64,000 nucleotides of DNA from Ktedonobacter racemifer DSM 44963 (lineage in GTDB: Bacteria > Chloroflexota > Ktedonobacteria > Ktedonobacterales > Ktedonobacteraceae), in contig NZ_ADVG01000003.1 of the NCBI RefSeq assembly GCF_000178855.1, positions 992,001-1,056,000 of the forward strand. Reading direction: 5' to 3'. The position numbers were made by a program, and so were the translations under genes. Shown one piece after another: positions 1 to 8,147 of the stretch. The notes under the pieces are model-generated. The model had not been told where the DNA came from. It saw only the letters and a program-made list of their open reading frames with translations, and did not search any database. Each line of letters opens with the position of its first letter. Positions within the stretch are counted from its first letter, which is position 1.

Positions 1-105
1 TCTGGCCGCCTCGCGCTCCTCTCTACGCCTCGCCCAACCGCTCTTATCCACGCTAGAAGATGCCTGCGGTTCCTGCTGCGAATTCTGCTCTACAGCTTGC
101 TGCAT
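1..105 (-). CDS. Partial hypothetical protein, N-terminus only
   Basis: An open frame runs off the left edge of the window. It starts at an ATG whose complement is at 103-105 and reads 35 codons with no stop. An AAGGG stretch lies about 12 bases upstream as a possible ribosome binding site. The visible peptide is hydrophilic: Gln/Ser-rich (begins MQQAVEQNSQQEP) and then basic (WARRREEREAAR). That looks like a disordered N-terminal tail, not a folded domain. No family can be assigned from 35 residues. Confidence 0.45.
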   Translation of the reverse strand, partial: MQQAVEQNSQQEPQASSSVDKSGWARRREEREAAR

Positions 106-333
106 ACGCGATGAATCCCTTCAATATATGACTCCGCTGAAAAATGGGGAAACACACCCCTCAGTAGGGACCAGCTTCAGCAGAGTCACATTTTCATAGC
201 TTTTAATAGATAAAATATACAAAGTCCACCTGGCCTATCGTTTACAAAATTGGTTATTGATCAGGCCAGCAAGTCATTACACTACAGTTTCCTATTATAC
301 ACACCTTAGCAACAAACGCCGCTCTTCCATTGG

Positions 334-388
334 GATATGAGGTGAGGATGTGGTTTGTGGACCTCAAACCACATCCTCACCTCATATC
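334..388. terminator. Long hairpin at the 3' end of the PrsW-like gene
   Basis: Arms 334-357 and 365-388 pair over 24 bp around a 7-nt loop. It begins 8 bases past the stop of the minus-strand gene ending at 396, so it probably terminates or protects that transcript. The 5' arm is G/T-rich and the 3' arm A/C-rich, as in most long hairpins of this window. There is no clear U tract on either side. Confidence 0.6.
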
Positions 389-395
389 ATCTTCT

Positions 396-1238
396 TTACT
401 TCTGCTCGGGCAGTCGTTCTTTCTCGGCGCGCTTGTAGACGAATACGAGCACACCGATGCCGAGGATGCTGATAATGAGGGTCGCGACCGAGATGGGGAA
501 ACCCGGGGGGATCACGAAGTAGAGCGAATGGGGCAGGCCATCCCAGGCCCCATGCAACACCACGACGAAGGCAAAGACCAGGATGACGGGAATTGTGATG
601 CGAAAACGGTGGGGCGCGCTCTCGTGGAAGAGGACGGCGCTCAGGATGGCGGTCCATGTGCCATGTCCAAAGGGCGCGATCAGGCCACGCAGGATCGTCT
701 CTACGATAGACGCGCTAAAGCGTCCATGACTGTAGATAAAGGCATTGAAGGCATAGCCCGTGCTCTCCAGGGCCGCGAAACCCATACCCACAGCCGCGCC
801 AAGCAGCAAGCCGTCAATGGGTGAATCGTGGCGCATCTTACGCGCAAGGAAGATCACAGCCAGGATTTTACATCCCTCTTCAATGAGGCCAATCAGTAAG
901 CCACTGCGAAATGAGAGCTCCTGGTCAGGGCGGGTCTGTGGTGGAAGCAATAGCGCCTCAAGTACTGACGCGCCCAGCACCCCAAGCACACCACCCAGGC
1001 AGAAGCTTTTGGCAATTTGCTCTGGCGAAAGCGATGTGATGTGCTGATGATCGTACAGGAAAGCGACAAAGACGACCGGAATGAGAAAGTTACCGATCAC
1101 GATCACGGTGGGATAAAGGTTTGAGTTACTCGTCAAGGACATAACTACCACAGTTAAAACGAATAGCAGAAAACCGAGAAAAAAGACCTGAAGCCAGCTA
1201 CGCGATGGACGACGAGGCGTCTGCCAGGTGCCAGACAT
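396..1238 (-). CDS. PrsW-family intramembrane metalloprotease-like protein
   Basis: A 280-residue multi-pass membrane protein of the PrsW type (CPBP/Abi-related). In Bacillus, PrsW makes site-1 cuts in anti-sigma factors. The family signature is visible: GLIEEGCK (EExxK motif, about residues 117-124), a second helix reading GMGFAALESTGYAF with a conserved Glu, and later membrane His residues (FGHGTW and VLHGAWDGL). About seven hydrophobic segments span the chain. A GGATG ribosome binding site precedes the ATG. It lies 13 bases behind the secreted-protein gene at 1252-1860, so the two are probably co-transcribed. The substrate is unknown. No anti-sigma gene is adjacent, although a sigma factor gene is encoded divergently at 2529. 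Family assignment is good, function inferred. Confidence 0.8.
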   Translation of the reverse strand: MSGTWQTPRRPSRSWLQVFFLGFLLFVLTVVVMSLTSNSNLYPTVIVIGNFLIPVVFVAFLYDHQHITSLSPEQIAKSFCLGGVLGVLGASVLEALLLPPQTRPDQELSFRSGLLIGLIEEGCKILAVIFLARKMRHDSPIDGLLLGAAVGMGFAALESTGYAFNAFIYSHGRFSASIVETILRGLIAPFGHGTWTAILSAVLFHESAPHRFRITIPVILVFAFVVVLHGAWDGLPHSLYFVIPPGFPISVATLIISILGIGVLVFVYKRAEKERLPEQK

Positions 1239-1251
1239 AGATCACATCCTT

Positions 1252-1860
1252 TCATAGCCATGCCTCTTTTACAGGCACATCTTTTAGCGTGTTGCTCCCA
1301 GAAGCTTGATCTTTTGCCATCCAGACCTTTCCTGTTTTCGGAAGACCAATCACGACTGAACCATCGGAGCAGCCATAATCGATGCGCTGATTATTTACCA
1401 GGCCGGTAGCACCTGTGAGGAAGGAGCAGAATGAGCCATTGGCAAGCACAAGCATCCAGGCCTGAGTGTCTGGTCCCTTAAAAGCTTCCGCCCGGGGCAG
1501 AGGTTGATTCAGGTTTACCCGAATGCCTTTCTGCCCCGTAGCGGGATTGGGATTGCAGATGACCAGGCTTCCAGACTTGGACGCGACAGGTTCAAAGCAT
1601 GGATCATAGATGATATTGCCGGTAGCACACCGCCAGGCATCACTACGCGAGGCAGCCAGCGAGCCAATCCAACAATAACCCGAGACGGTGGCCTGTGCCG
1701 TTGAGGAGGGATAAAAGTAGGTCACGCGTGTCGGCTCAACACGCGCTACCGCCCTGGCAAGAGGCACATACCCACCGAAGGAGAGTGCCCCCAACAAAAG
1801 GGCCAGGCAGAGCACAACCAGAGCCTTTCCTGAAGGAAGCCAGCGCTTACCTTGTATCAT
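1252..1860 (-). CDS. Secreted protein of unknown function
   Basis: A 202-residue protein starting at MIQGKRWLPSG. This start has a GGAGG site 6 bases upstream. The longer open frame to 2064 was rejected because its extra 68 residues are a translation of the tandem DNA repeat at 1889-2058. Residues 13-38 form a hydrophobic signal peptide with a likely cleavage after ARAVA. The mature part has several cysteines in WxC-like contexts (YCWIGSLA, WRCATG, YDPCF, VICNP, SFCSF, YGCSDG), suggesting disulfides in an exported protein. I recognise no family. It is the first gene of a likely two-gene unit with the PrsW-like protease. Confidence 0.75.
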   Translation of the reverse strand: MIQGKRWLPSGKALVVLCLALLLGALSFGGYVPLARAVARVEPTRVTYFYPSSTAQATVSGYCWIGSLAASRSDAWRCATGNIIYDPCFEPVASKSGSLVICNPNPATGQKGIRVNLNQPLPRAEAFKGPDTQAWMLVLANGSFCSFLTGATGLVNNQRIDYGCSDGSVVIGLPKTGKVWMAKDQASGSNTLKDVPVKEAWL

Positions 1861-1888
1861 CAATCCTCCACTTCTTTCAAACAGGTGT

Positions 1889-2058
1889 GTTCTCCACATC
1901 CAGGGGAGGTGTAGGAGGGTCTCCCTCCTGCCGGGGCGTGGGGTGTCCCCACACATTCCCCCACTTACCTCTAACTGGCGCGTTCTCCACATCCAGGGGA
2001 GGTGCAGGAGGGTCTCCCTCCTGCCGGGGCGTGGGGTGTCCCCACACATTCCCCCACT
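1889..2058. repeat. Tandem 77-bp repeat, each copy with two small hairpins
   Basis: Two 77-bp copies (1889-1965 and 1982-2058) differ at one base and are separated by 16 bp. Each copy contains two internal inverted repeats: GGAGGG-TCT-CCCTCC and GTGGGG-TGT-CCCCAC. Transcribed toward the secreted-protein gene, the region would form four short GC-rich hairpins in its 5' leader, ending about 30 bases before the start codon. Whether it is a REP-like mobile sequence or a leader element cannot be decided here. Confidence 0.85.
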
Positions 2059-2064
2059 CACCAT

Positions 2065-2528
2065 TCTCTAACCAAGCAAACATCTATCTCTAATAAAGCA
2101 TAAACACATGGAAAAATAAGTACTAAGGTAACGCTAAAGGAATAAAAATTGAAGTTCATAGTATAATATATAGGAGAAAACTTACCCATCGGTGGAGAGA
2201 GGGCGTCATTGTTGTCTAGAGGTGGAATAAATTTAACCCCACAGGTGTTTTCTACTATGCAAATGCTTATGTAAATGCTAAAAGCACCTATCCTTCCACC
2301 TGCTTACGCTACAGACATTTAGAAATTGTGTCGAGATTGTATCGCGCCCGACCTGTCTTCCTGGTACGAGGCGCACTTACGAACGATATGTACTTAAGGA
2401 CTCCGCTATTCCTGCCGATATTTAGATGAAGACCTATAACCAATAGCTAAACCGTAATACACTGAGCGAAATGCACGCGCACACATTGCCTTATTTTATT
2501 GTGCGTTTATCAATATGGAGACCCGCCT
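2065..2528. other. Intergenic region upstream of the sigma factor gene
   Basis: About 460 bases of AT-richer DNA between divergent genes. I see no ORF, repeat or convincing consensus promoter in it. Only the ribosome binding site (GGAG, 2517-2520) of the sigma gene is clear. Confidence 0.5.
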
Positions 2529-3686
2529 ATGGCAATGTTACTTCAAGATCATGAGAAGAATATGACACGTTTACTCCCTCTTCAGGAGTCTCCTTTTACG
2601 ACGAAACCAGGTGAGGAGGAGCACGATTTCGACCTGGACGAGGCCGAACTCCTTCACGAGGAGGACGCTTTGGATGAGGACGAAGAACAGGAAGAGGCTG
2701 AAGACACAACAGAGGAGCCTCTGCAAGAGGAAGAGCCTGTTCCTACATATACAGCGAAGTCCAGTCATCCCGCCGCCCTTATAGAGGCCGCGGGCGAGCC
2801 TGGAGATACCCTTGAGACCTACCTGCGCGAGATGGGTCGCGTTCCCCTGCTGACCAGCGAACAAGAGGTGCAACTGGCGCAGCAGATCGAGCGAGGCAAG
2901 CTGGAGCAGGAGCGCGCACGCCTGCTCAAGGTTCCACCAGAGCACGCGATCATGGATTCGGCTCAGAATGCGCGCGACCGCCTGACTGAAGCCAACTTGC
3001 GCCTGGTCGTAAGCATCGCGCGCAAGTACATGGGACGTGGCATGGCTTTAGCAGACCTCATTCAAGAGGGGAACGCGGGCCTGATGCTCGCCGTCGAAAA
3101 GTTTGATTATACCAGAGGCTTTAAGTTCAGCACTTACGCCACCTGGTGGATTCGCCAGGCAATCAATCGCGCCATCGCGAACCAGGCCCGCACCATCCGC
3201 CTGCCGGTCCACTTTCACGAGGCCGTCAACCGCCTGCACCGCACCAGCTCTCAGCTCTTTCAGGAACTGGGACGCGAGCCCAGCGCCGAGGAGATCGCGG
3301 AGCGCATGCATATCAGCGTAGATACCGTCTACGATATCCTGGAGGCGGGCAAGCAGCCCATCAGCCTAGAGTCACCTGTTGGTGACGATGGCGATAGCTC
3401 CCTGGGCGACTTCGTCGAGGACCAGGTCACAGCCTCGCCAGCCGACATCACTACGCGCAACATCCTCAGGGAGCAGATCGCGCATGTGCTCGACGAGCTG
3501 AACGAACGCGAGCGCCACATCATCCAGTACCACTTTGGCTTCCTGGATGGCAAAGAGCACACCCTGGCCGAGATCGGTGAGAACCTGCATCTCTCCCGCG
3601 AACGCGTACGCCAGATCGAAGCCAAAGCGCTCCGCAAGCTACGCCAATCCTACAGCAGCCGTCAGCTCAAAGACTTCTTGAACTAA
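2529..3686 (+). CDS. RNA polymerase sigma-70 factor, RpoD/SigA-like
   Basis: Directs RNA polymerase to promoters. The start at 2529 was chosen because GGAG lies 8 bases upstream; the ATG-less extension to 2499 has no such site. The 385-residue chain has a very acidic N-terminal tail (about residues 15-75), then region 1.2 (GDTLETYLREMGRVPLLT), region 2 (RLVVSIARKYMGRG, LADLIQEGNAGLM, FKFSTYATWWIRQAINRAI), region 3 and the region 4 helix-turn-helix near the end (LSRERVRQIEAKALRKLRQ). It is of primary-sigma or group 2 type. The short N-terminus, lacking a recognisable region 1.1, makes it impossible to say whether it is the housekeeping factor. A strong hairpin follows the stop. Confidence 0.92.
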   Translation: MAMLLQDHEKNMTRLLPLQESPFTTKPGEEEHDFDLDEAELLHEEDALDEDEEQEEAEDTTEEPLQEEEPVPTYTAKSSHPAALIEAAGEPGDTLETYLREMGRVPLLTSEQEVQLAQQIERGKLEQERARLLKVPPEHAIMDSAQNARDRLTEANLRLVVSIARKYMGRGMALADLIQEGNAGLMLAVEKFDYTRGFKFSTYATWWIRQAINRAIANQARTIRLPVHFHEAVNRLHRTSSQLFQELGREPSAEEIAERMHISVDTVYDILEAGKQPISLESPVGDDGDSSLGDFVEDQVTASPADITTRNILREQIAHVLDELNERERHIIQYHFGFLDGKEHTLAEIGENLHLSRERVRQIEAKALRKLRQSYSSRQLKDFLN

Positions 3687-3692
3687 AGAGAC

Positions 3693-3752
3693 AAGCACGA
3701 GCAAGGGCGGCCAGATACGCATAATGGTATCTGGCCGCCCTTGCTCGTGCTT
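3693..3752. terminator. Hairpin between convergent sigma and LLM genes
   Basis: Arms 3693-3718 and 3727-3752 are a perfect 26-bp inverted repeat with an 8-nt loop. It begins 7 bases after the sigma stop codon and ends 24 bases from the 3' end of the opposing oxidoreductase gene. It is a probable bidirectional terminator. No long T run follows. Confidence 0.75.
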
Positions 3753-3775
3753 ATCTGTACAATTTCAACAAGAGC

Positions 3776-4804
3776 TCAGTTCGTTTGTCCGGTGAAATGA
3801 GGCAGGACTTCCTGGGCAATGAGCCACATTGAGCGCGTGACGAGTTCTGGTGGCAGGCCGCCAAAGTCCGACCAGAACACGACATGACGAGGATCGATGT
3901 GTGCCTGGAATTGTGCAATCACCTCGATCAGATCGCTGGGCGTGCCAAACCAGAGGAGCTTTTGGTCCATTAGATGATGAATGACATGCATGATCTGTTC
4001 ATGACTGCCGGGATGCTGATGCTCCATATAACGGCGCAGCGCATCAACAGCTACATGGAGGGCTTCCGAGCGTGTGGGGGCCACAAACGTGTAGAGGATC
4101 AGCGGCAACTCATAGTGCTCGTTATCACCACCTGCTGCCAGGTAATGGCTGCGATGGTTCTCGACCAGCTTCTGAGCGTCAGCAAAGCTCTTCGCGCTAA
4201 TGTGGGGCAGGCTGATCACTGGTTGAGTTGCTCGACCCCGCGTGGCAAATGAATCTCCCTTGATGGCGGAGAACCAGTGGCGTGGGAAAGGCTGTTGCAC
4301 TGGCGTGACATTGAGCTTTGCATTCTCAAGCTGAAAATAGCGACCTTGAAACGTCACCTGTTCTCCACGCCAGAGTCGCTGAATGATTTCCCAACTCTCC
4401 TCAAAACGGCCAAAGCTCTCAGCCACGTCCTGTCCAAAGGCAGCATATTCATGCGCGAAACTTCCGCGCCCAATGCCCAGGCCCAAGCGTCCCTGGCTGA
4501 GCAGATCAACCAGAGCGTAATCCTCGGCGAGTTGAAGCGGATGACGCAAGGAGAGGTTGGCGACGGCAGTATTCAGGCCGATCCGTTGTGTCAGCTTCGC
4601 CGCAGCAGCGAGCAGGATCGCAGGATTAGGGTTGGCCAGCAGTTGATTCGGTGTAAGATATCCATGATGCTCCCCGATCCAATAGGAGTCAAAGCCCAGT
4701 TCGTCAGCGAGGGCAATCTGCTCCAAGGTCTGCTGGTAGATCGCGACAGAGGTGCGCGCCTCGGTGTCATACACATCGAGCAATGAGAAAAGGCTAAAGC
4801 GCAT
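3776..4804 (-). CDS. LLM-class flavin-dependent oxidoreductase
   Basis: A 342-residue luciferase-like monooxygenase. The TIM-barrel family uses reduced flavin (FMN or F420) to oxidise small organic substrates. Family features seen: N-terminal MRFSLFSLLDVYD strand, ADELGFDSYWIGEHH with the conserved GxDSxWxxEHH, GRLGLGIGRG phosphate-binding loop, and RFEESWEIIQRLWRGE. Substrate cannot be read from sequence. Its ATG overlaps the stop of an upstream 31-codon ORF (TAATG), so translation is probably coupled. A repeat-rich operator-like site lies about 125 bases upstream of this start. Confidence 0.88.
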   Translation of the reverse strand: MRFSLFSLLDVYDTEARTSVAIYQQTLEQIALADELGFDSYWIGEHHGYLTPNQLLANPNPAILLAAAAKLTQRIGLNTAVANLSLRHPLQLAEDYALVDLLSQGRLGLGIGRGSFAHEYAAFGQDVAESFGRFEESWEIIQRLWRGEQVTFQGRYFQLENAKLNVTPVQQPFPRHWFSAIKGDSFATRGRATQPVISLPHISAKSFADAQKLVENHRSHYLAAGGDNEHYELPLILYTFVAPTRSEALHVAVDALRRYMEHQHPGSHEQIMHVIHHLMDQKLLWFGTPSDLIEVIAQFQAHIDPRHVVFWSDFGGLPPELVTRSMWLIAQEVLPHFTGQTN

Positions 4805-4899
4805 TAGTGTTGTCCCTCTTTCGGCGGCATTTCGGTCAGGCGGTGGCTAACCTCCACACAGTAGTTCATTCCGTGGACTGCTTTTAATTGAGCAATCAT
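4804..4899 (-). CDS. 31-residue leader ORF coupled to the LLM gene
   Basis: A short ORF with a strong GAAGGAG site 6 bases before its ATG. It encodes 31 residues (begins MIAQLKAVHGMNYCVEV) and stops exactly in the start codon of the LLM gene (TAATG). The downstream gene has no good ribosome binding site of its own, so translation of this small ORF probably loads ribosomes onto it. It resembles no family I know. It could be a genuine small protein or the remnant of a truncated upstream gene. Confidence 0.6.
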   Translation of the reverse strand: MIAQLKAVHGMNYCVEVSHRLTEMPPKEGQH

Positions 4900-4923
4900 G
4901 CGCAGCTCCTTCTATTTTTCAAA

Positions 4924-4949
4924 TTGTTATCTTGGTAACTTGGTAACAA
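4924..4949. promoter_or_regulatory. Operator-like repeat upstream of the LLM gene
   Basis: TTGGTAAC occurs twice in direct tandem (4932-4939, 4940-4947) inside a TTGTTA...TAACAA inverted repeat (4924-4949). It sits 25 bases before the leader ORF start, where a repressor could block the promoter. GGTAAC-type half sites are seen with MarR/HxlR-like regulators, but no regulator gene is adjacent, so the binding protein is unknown. Confidence 0.4.
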
Positions 4950-5058
4950 TATAACACGATGAATTTAAGCTGTCAATGGTTGCTCTTCTGAGGTTAGGGC
5001 TTGTGAATAACAGAGAGGAAAGGGACTTCGATTTGCTATGCTGCAGGAAATCAATTCA

Positions 5059-5266
5059 CATAGGCGCCCGATTTATCGCGCGTGAGGCGATTTATCGCAA
5101 TGATACGGCATAGCAGATTTTCTTGATTGAAAGGTGTATTTTGTTGTGTATGGAGTTTTATGACGTGGCGACGCTTCCACGAGAGAATCCAACACGGCAA
5201 AAAGACACCCGTTCTTCTGTATTCCTGCGATAGATCGCCTTGTGCTCGCTAAATCGGGCGCCTATG
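5059..5266. mobile_element. MITE-like element with 42-bp terminal inverted repeats
   Basis: The ends 5059-5100 and 5225-5266 are inverted repeats identical at 35 of 42 positions, including a 17-base perfect outer block (CATAGGCGCCCGATTTA). The 208-bp unit has no coding capacity. A TA dinucleotide lies just outside the GGCGCC tips on both sides, which would fit a Tc1/mariner or IS630-type TA target duplication. It lies between the LLM leader and the DUF4129 gene. The family assignment is inference. Confidence 0.6.
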
Positions 5267-5337
5267 GTTTGGGGCTGCCTCCCGGCCTGGGCGTGAGGAT
5301 CGACCAGAACTTCTTCACTTGACGCCTATTGGACGCG

Positions 5338-6801
5338 TTAGCCCCCCGATTCATCGTGGGGGGCTCTACCAGCCTTTTTTACCAGGCGTCGCAGCAATGA
5401 TGGCAGCCATTGGCGTAGGTAGTCCCGGCGTTCAGGGGTTAGTGGCTTCGCGCCATAGCGCTCGCGGGTATAGTCCTGGGTTAAGGCCGCAAGAATCTCC
5501 TGATCCGCTGGCGTTTCCTGCTCCTCCGCTTCAGGCAAGACCTGAGTGAGAGTCAACAGGCGAGCCTGATATTCAGCGGGCGTCTCGTCAGCACGGCGTG
5601 ACAGCCCTTGCGTCGCCATGGATGTGAGGAGTTCACGGTAGCGCGCACGCGCGGATGAGGGATCTAGCGCCTCAAGCCTGGTCCGCTGATTGCGCTCCTT
5701 CCGCCGCTCTTTTTGAATTTTCTCCTTATCGAGATTTTCGCGCACCTCGTTTCCTTCCCCTGCATTTGTCTCGTATACCCTCCTTTTGAGTATGACAAGC
5801 ATAAGTATGACAACCAGAAGAATGCCACAACCAAATCCGATCAGGGTAAGAGGCAAGGCAAGAGTAGTTGGCGGAGGGGTATGCAATACCGGGATGGAAG
5901 ATGGTGGCTGAAGTTGGCGTTTGGGTAGGTCTGGTAGAGATGGCCCCTGTGAAGCGTTTCCAAAATTGAGCAGGCTAAAGAGATAAGCCAGCAGGCTCAG
6001 AAGCGAGATAAACAGGCCCAGAATTACATTGACCACGCTGGCTAACACCTCAGGCGGAAGGGCTTCAAAGGCAATACCGCCAATAATAACGGCCATCCAG
6101 GTGAGCGCCAGACCCGTAATCCACCTTCCTGTCTTAAAACTGCCTGGGTCCTTGCTGTGCCGTGCTTGCTCTTGCTTGAGGATGCTGAGGCGTTTAAATG
6201 AGAGAGCCAGCAAGCCTGAGAGGAAGAAAATGGGGAGATCGGTCATCAAAGTGCGGTTCAGGGACGGAGATCCCATGGACTGTTCGGTGAGCGCAAAAAA
6301 CATTACACCGAGCAGGAGCAGGAAGCCAACCTTTAAGCCCCACACAAGCTGATTCGTCTCCTCGTCGGGCCGCGTACGGGAATAACTGCGGTACCAGACC
6401 ACGGCGGTCAGGAACAGCATGATCGTCCAACCACCCGAGTCCTCGGCAAAAGCGGGATTCGTCCACAGCAGGAACGCAAAGACGACCACAACGCTCAGTA
6501 TATGCATGAGCTGAACACGTATTCTTGATACACTGGCTGCTACAACTTTTGTACGTCGCCACAGCATCCACCAGTGCAAGCCAAGCAATACGAGTGCCAC
6601 ACTGGCAATGTTAAGCTCCGGTTGAGCGTTGGAAGCAAAGAAAATCTTCTCGACCAGGACCTGGAACGCCAGAGCGATGGGCAGCGCCTCCATGATGGCT
6701 GAAGCAACCGGGATTGCAAGAACCTCAATCCAGTTGGAGGTGAACTGCGCTCCTACCGACGAGCGTTCCCTGTGCATCGTTGATCGCGTGGGTGAGTTCA
6801 T
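5338..6801 (-). CDS. DUF4129-domain membrane protein
   Basis: A 487-residue membrane protein. The start at 6801 (MNSPTRSTMHRER) has a GGAGAAA site 6 bases upstream; the longer frame to 6948 lies inside the preceding gene. There are about eight hydrophobic segments through residue 310, a Pro-rich linker, one more membrane helix and a long charged cytosolic tail. The tail carries the DUF4129 pattern (RARYRELLTSMATQGLSRR, ETPAEYQARL, LTQDYTRERYGAKPLT). Such proteins accompany MoxR ATPases and DUF58 proteins, usually with a transglutaminase-like protein, which is not seen here. It overlaps the DUF58 gene by 77 bp, implying tight coupling. Biochemical role unknown. Confidence 0.85.
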   Translation of the reverse strand: MNSPTRSTMHRERSSVGAQFTSNWIEVLAIPVASAIMEALPIALAFQVLVEKIFFASNAQPELNIASVALVLLGLHWWMLWRRTKVVAASVSRIRVQLMHILSVVVVFAFLLWTNPAFAEDSGGWTIMLFLTAVVWYRSYSRTRPDEETNQLVWGLKVGFLLLLGVMFFALTEQSMGSPSLNRTLMTDLPIFFLSGLLALSFKRLSILKQEQARHSKDPGSFKTGRWITGLALTWMAVIIGGIAFEALPPEVLASVVNVILGLFISLLSLLAYLFSLLNFGNASQGPSLPDLPKRQLQPPSSIPVLHTPPPTTLALPLTLIGFGCGILLVVILMLVILKRRVYETNAGEGNEVRENLDKEKIQKERRKERNQRTRLEALDPSSARARYRELLTSMATQGLSRRADETPAEYQARLLTLTQVLPEAEEQETPADQEILAALTQDYTRERYGAKPLTPERRDYLRQWLPSLLRRLVKKAGRAPHDESGG

Positions 6802-8140
6802 GCCATTTCTCCTTTCCTCCAGGGTAGTAGCAGGAAAAATCTTCAATTCCTGGAAGTTCTCGTCGTTCCTCTGGCTCCCCAACCAACACGAGATGGACCG
6901 CGCACTCACGCCTCTGCTGTTCCTGAAGCAGTTCAAGCGTGTCTTCACTGAGTGTTTGGGTAGCGCTGATCAGCAGGATAGTGGTACCCCGCGCAAACAT
7001 TTCGTACGCGTTTTCAAGCACATACTCCATGGGCGTGTGCTGATCAGGAGTCAGGCATGCAAGCATAGTCAAAAGGTCCTCAGCTTGCTCATAGTTCAGG
7101 CCAAAGGGAACGCTCACCCCTGGCACAGAGTAGTCTACCGCGTTGGACATATCTGTCGTCCCTGCATCTCCTTCCTGGTCAGTGTTGACTACAGAGCTGA
7201 GTGCATGGCTTGGCGTTGCCAGCGCGCAGTTGGCGAGCAGGCCCACCATATACCCCTCCTCGAGTCCCCACGTCGCTAATGAGGCGGCCACCGAGATACA
7301 AAACTCTTGAATAGCGCTATCGGGTCCCTGTAGTTGAGGTGAATAGGCGCGAGTATCCAGCAAGAGTAAGAGCTGGCGCCGGGTAGTCGACTCGTAGATT
7401 CTGCTGCATAGCTCACCTGTGCGCGCGGTCGCTTTCCAATCGATGCGACGCAAATCGTCGCCCGGCTGATAGGCGCGAATGCCGGCAAACCAGAGCGGAT
7501 CTTCAAGCAGTTGGCGTGGCCCGATATAATCACCCATCCGGAACTTTGAGGGGAGGCCCAGGCTCTCCAGCGGGGCGATCAGCGGATAGACCACTACTTC
7601 TTCGCTGGCAGGCAGAAGAAGCTCGCGCTCCAGCCAACCCAGGGGATCACTGCAACGCAACTTGAGCGGCCCAAAAATATGGCAGCCGCGCACATAAGCG
7701 CTCATCGTAAAACGCTGCGTCACACGCTGGTAGGACCACAGCAGCCATGAACTGGTGAACGTTTCGCGCGGGGCGGCCTGTAATCTGGTCTCTGCCTGCT
7801 TCAAGATCACCAGTGGGGGAGAGATAGTATTATCCATCTGCACCCAGGGGAGGGGCAACCACTTGCGATTCTCGATGCTCATCGTCAGCGTAACTTGTTC
7901 CCCCAGGAAAAGCTTCTTCCGGTCTACATGCTGGCGGACAAGCAGGTGCCTCAGCGCGTAGCGAAAGTAGAGGTCCGGGACAATCGCGATCACGAGCGTG
8001 AAAACGCCCGCTTGCAGTGGGAGCGGCTGACGGCTGATCCCGCTCACAACAAAAAGAATGCAGGCCACAAGATACCATGAGCGGCGCTGTTTAAGGATCT
8101 CCCGATAAAAATTAGCTTCGTAGGCTTCCTGTATATTCAT
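6725..8140 (-). CDS. DUF58 protein with vWA-like fold
   Basis: A 471-residue protein. The start at 8140 (MNIQEAYEANF) lies 7 bases after the MoxR stop; the frame to 8239 would run into the MoxR gene. Two membrane helices lie near residues 20-60 (YLVACILFVVSG). A beta-rich middle follows, then the DUF58 hallmark QPGDDLRRIDWKATARTGEL. A vWA-like domain has LLLLDTRAYSP in place of a full DxSxS metal site. DUF58 proteins work with MoxR chaperone-like ATPases in assembly or maturation of surface complexes; the target is unknown. It is the middle gene of a three-gene operon. Confidence 0.88.
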   Translation of the reverse strand: MNIQEAYEANFYREILKQRRSWYLVACILFVVSGISRQPLPLQAGVFTLVIAIVPDLYFRYALRHLLVRQHVDRKKLFLGEQVTLTMSIENRKWLPLPWVQMDNTISPPLVILKQAETRLQAAPRETFTSSWLLWSYQRVTQRFTMSAYVRGCHIFGPLKLRCSDPLGWLERELLLPASEEVVVYPLIAPLESLGLPSKFRMGDYIGPRQLLEDPLWFAGIRAYQPGDDLRRIDWKATARTGELCSRIYESTTRRQLLLLLDTRAYSPQLQGPDSAIQEFCISVAASLATWGLEEGYMVGLLANCALATPSHALSSVVNTDQEGDAGTTDMSNAVDYSVPGVSVPFGLNYEQAEDLLTMLACLTPDQHTPMEYVLENAYEMFARGTTILLISATQTLSEDTLELLQEQQRRECAVHLVLVGEPEERRELPGIEDFSCYYPGGKEKWHELTHAINDAQGTLVGRSAVHLQLD

Positions 8141-8147
8141 TGCCTGG

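Noticed and set aside
330..824. Plus-strand open frames opposite the PrsW-like gene
   Set aside because: They have no membrane or family features and are antisense to a clear membrane protease.
1861..2064. N-terminal extension of the secreted-protein frame to 2064
   Set aside because: The extra 68 residues are two copies of a translated DNA repeat. The ATG at 1860 has a proper ribosome binding site and is followed by a signal peptide.
5341..5364. AGCCCCCC...GGGGGGCT hairpin as a terminator of the DUF4129 gene
   Set aside because: It lies inside the last codons of the gene and has no T tract; it may be chance.
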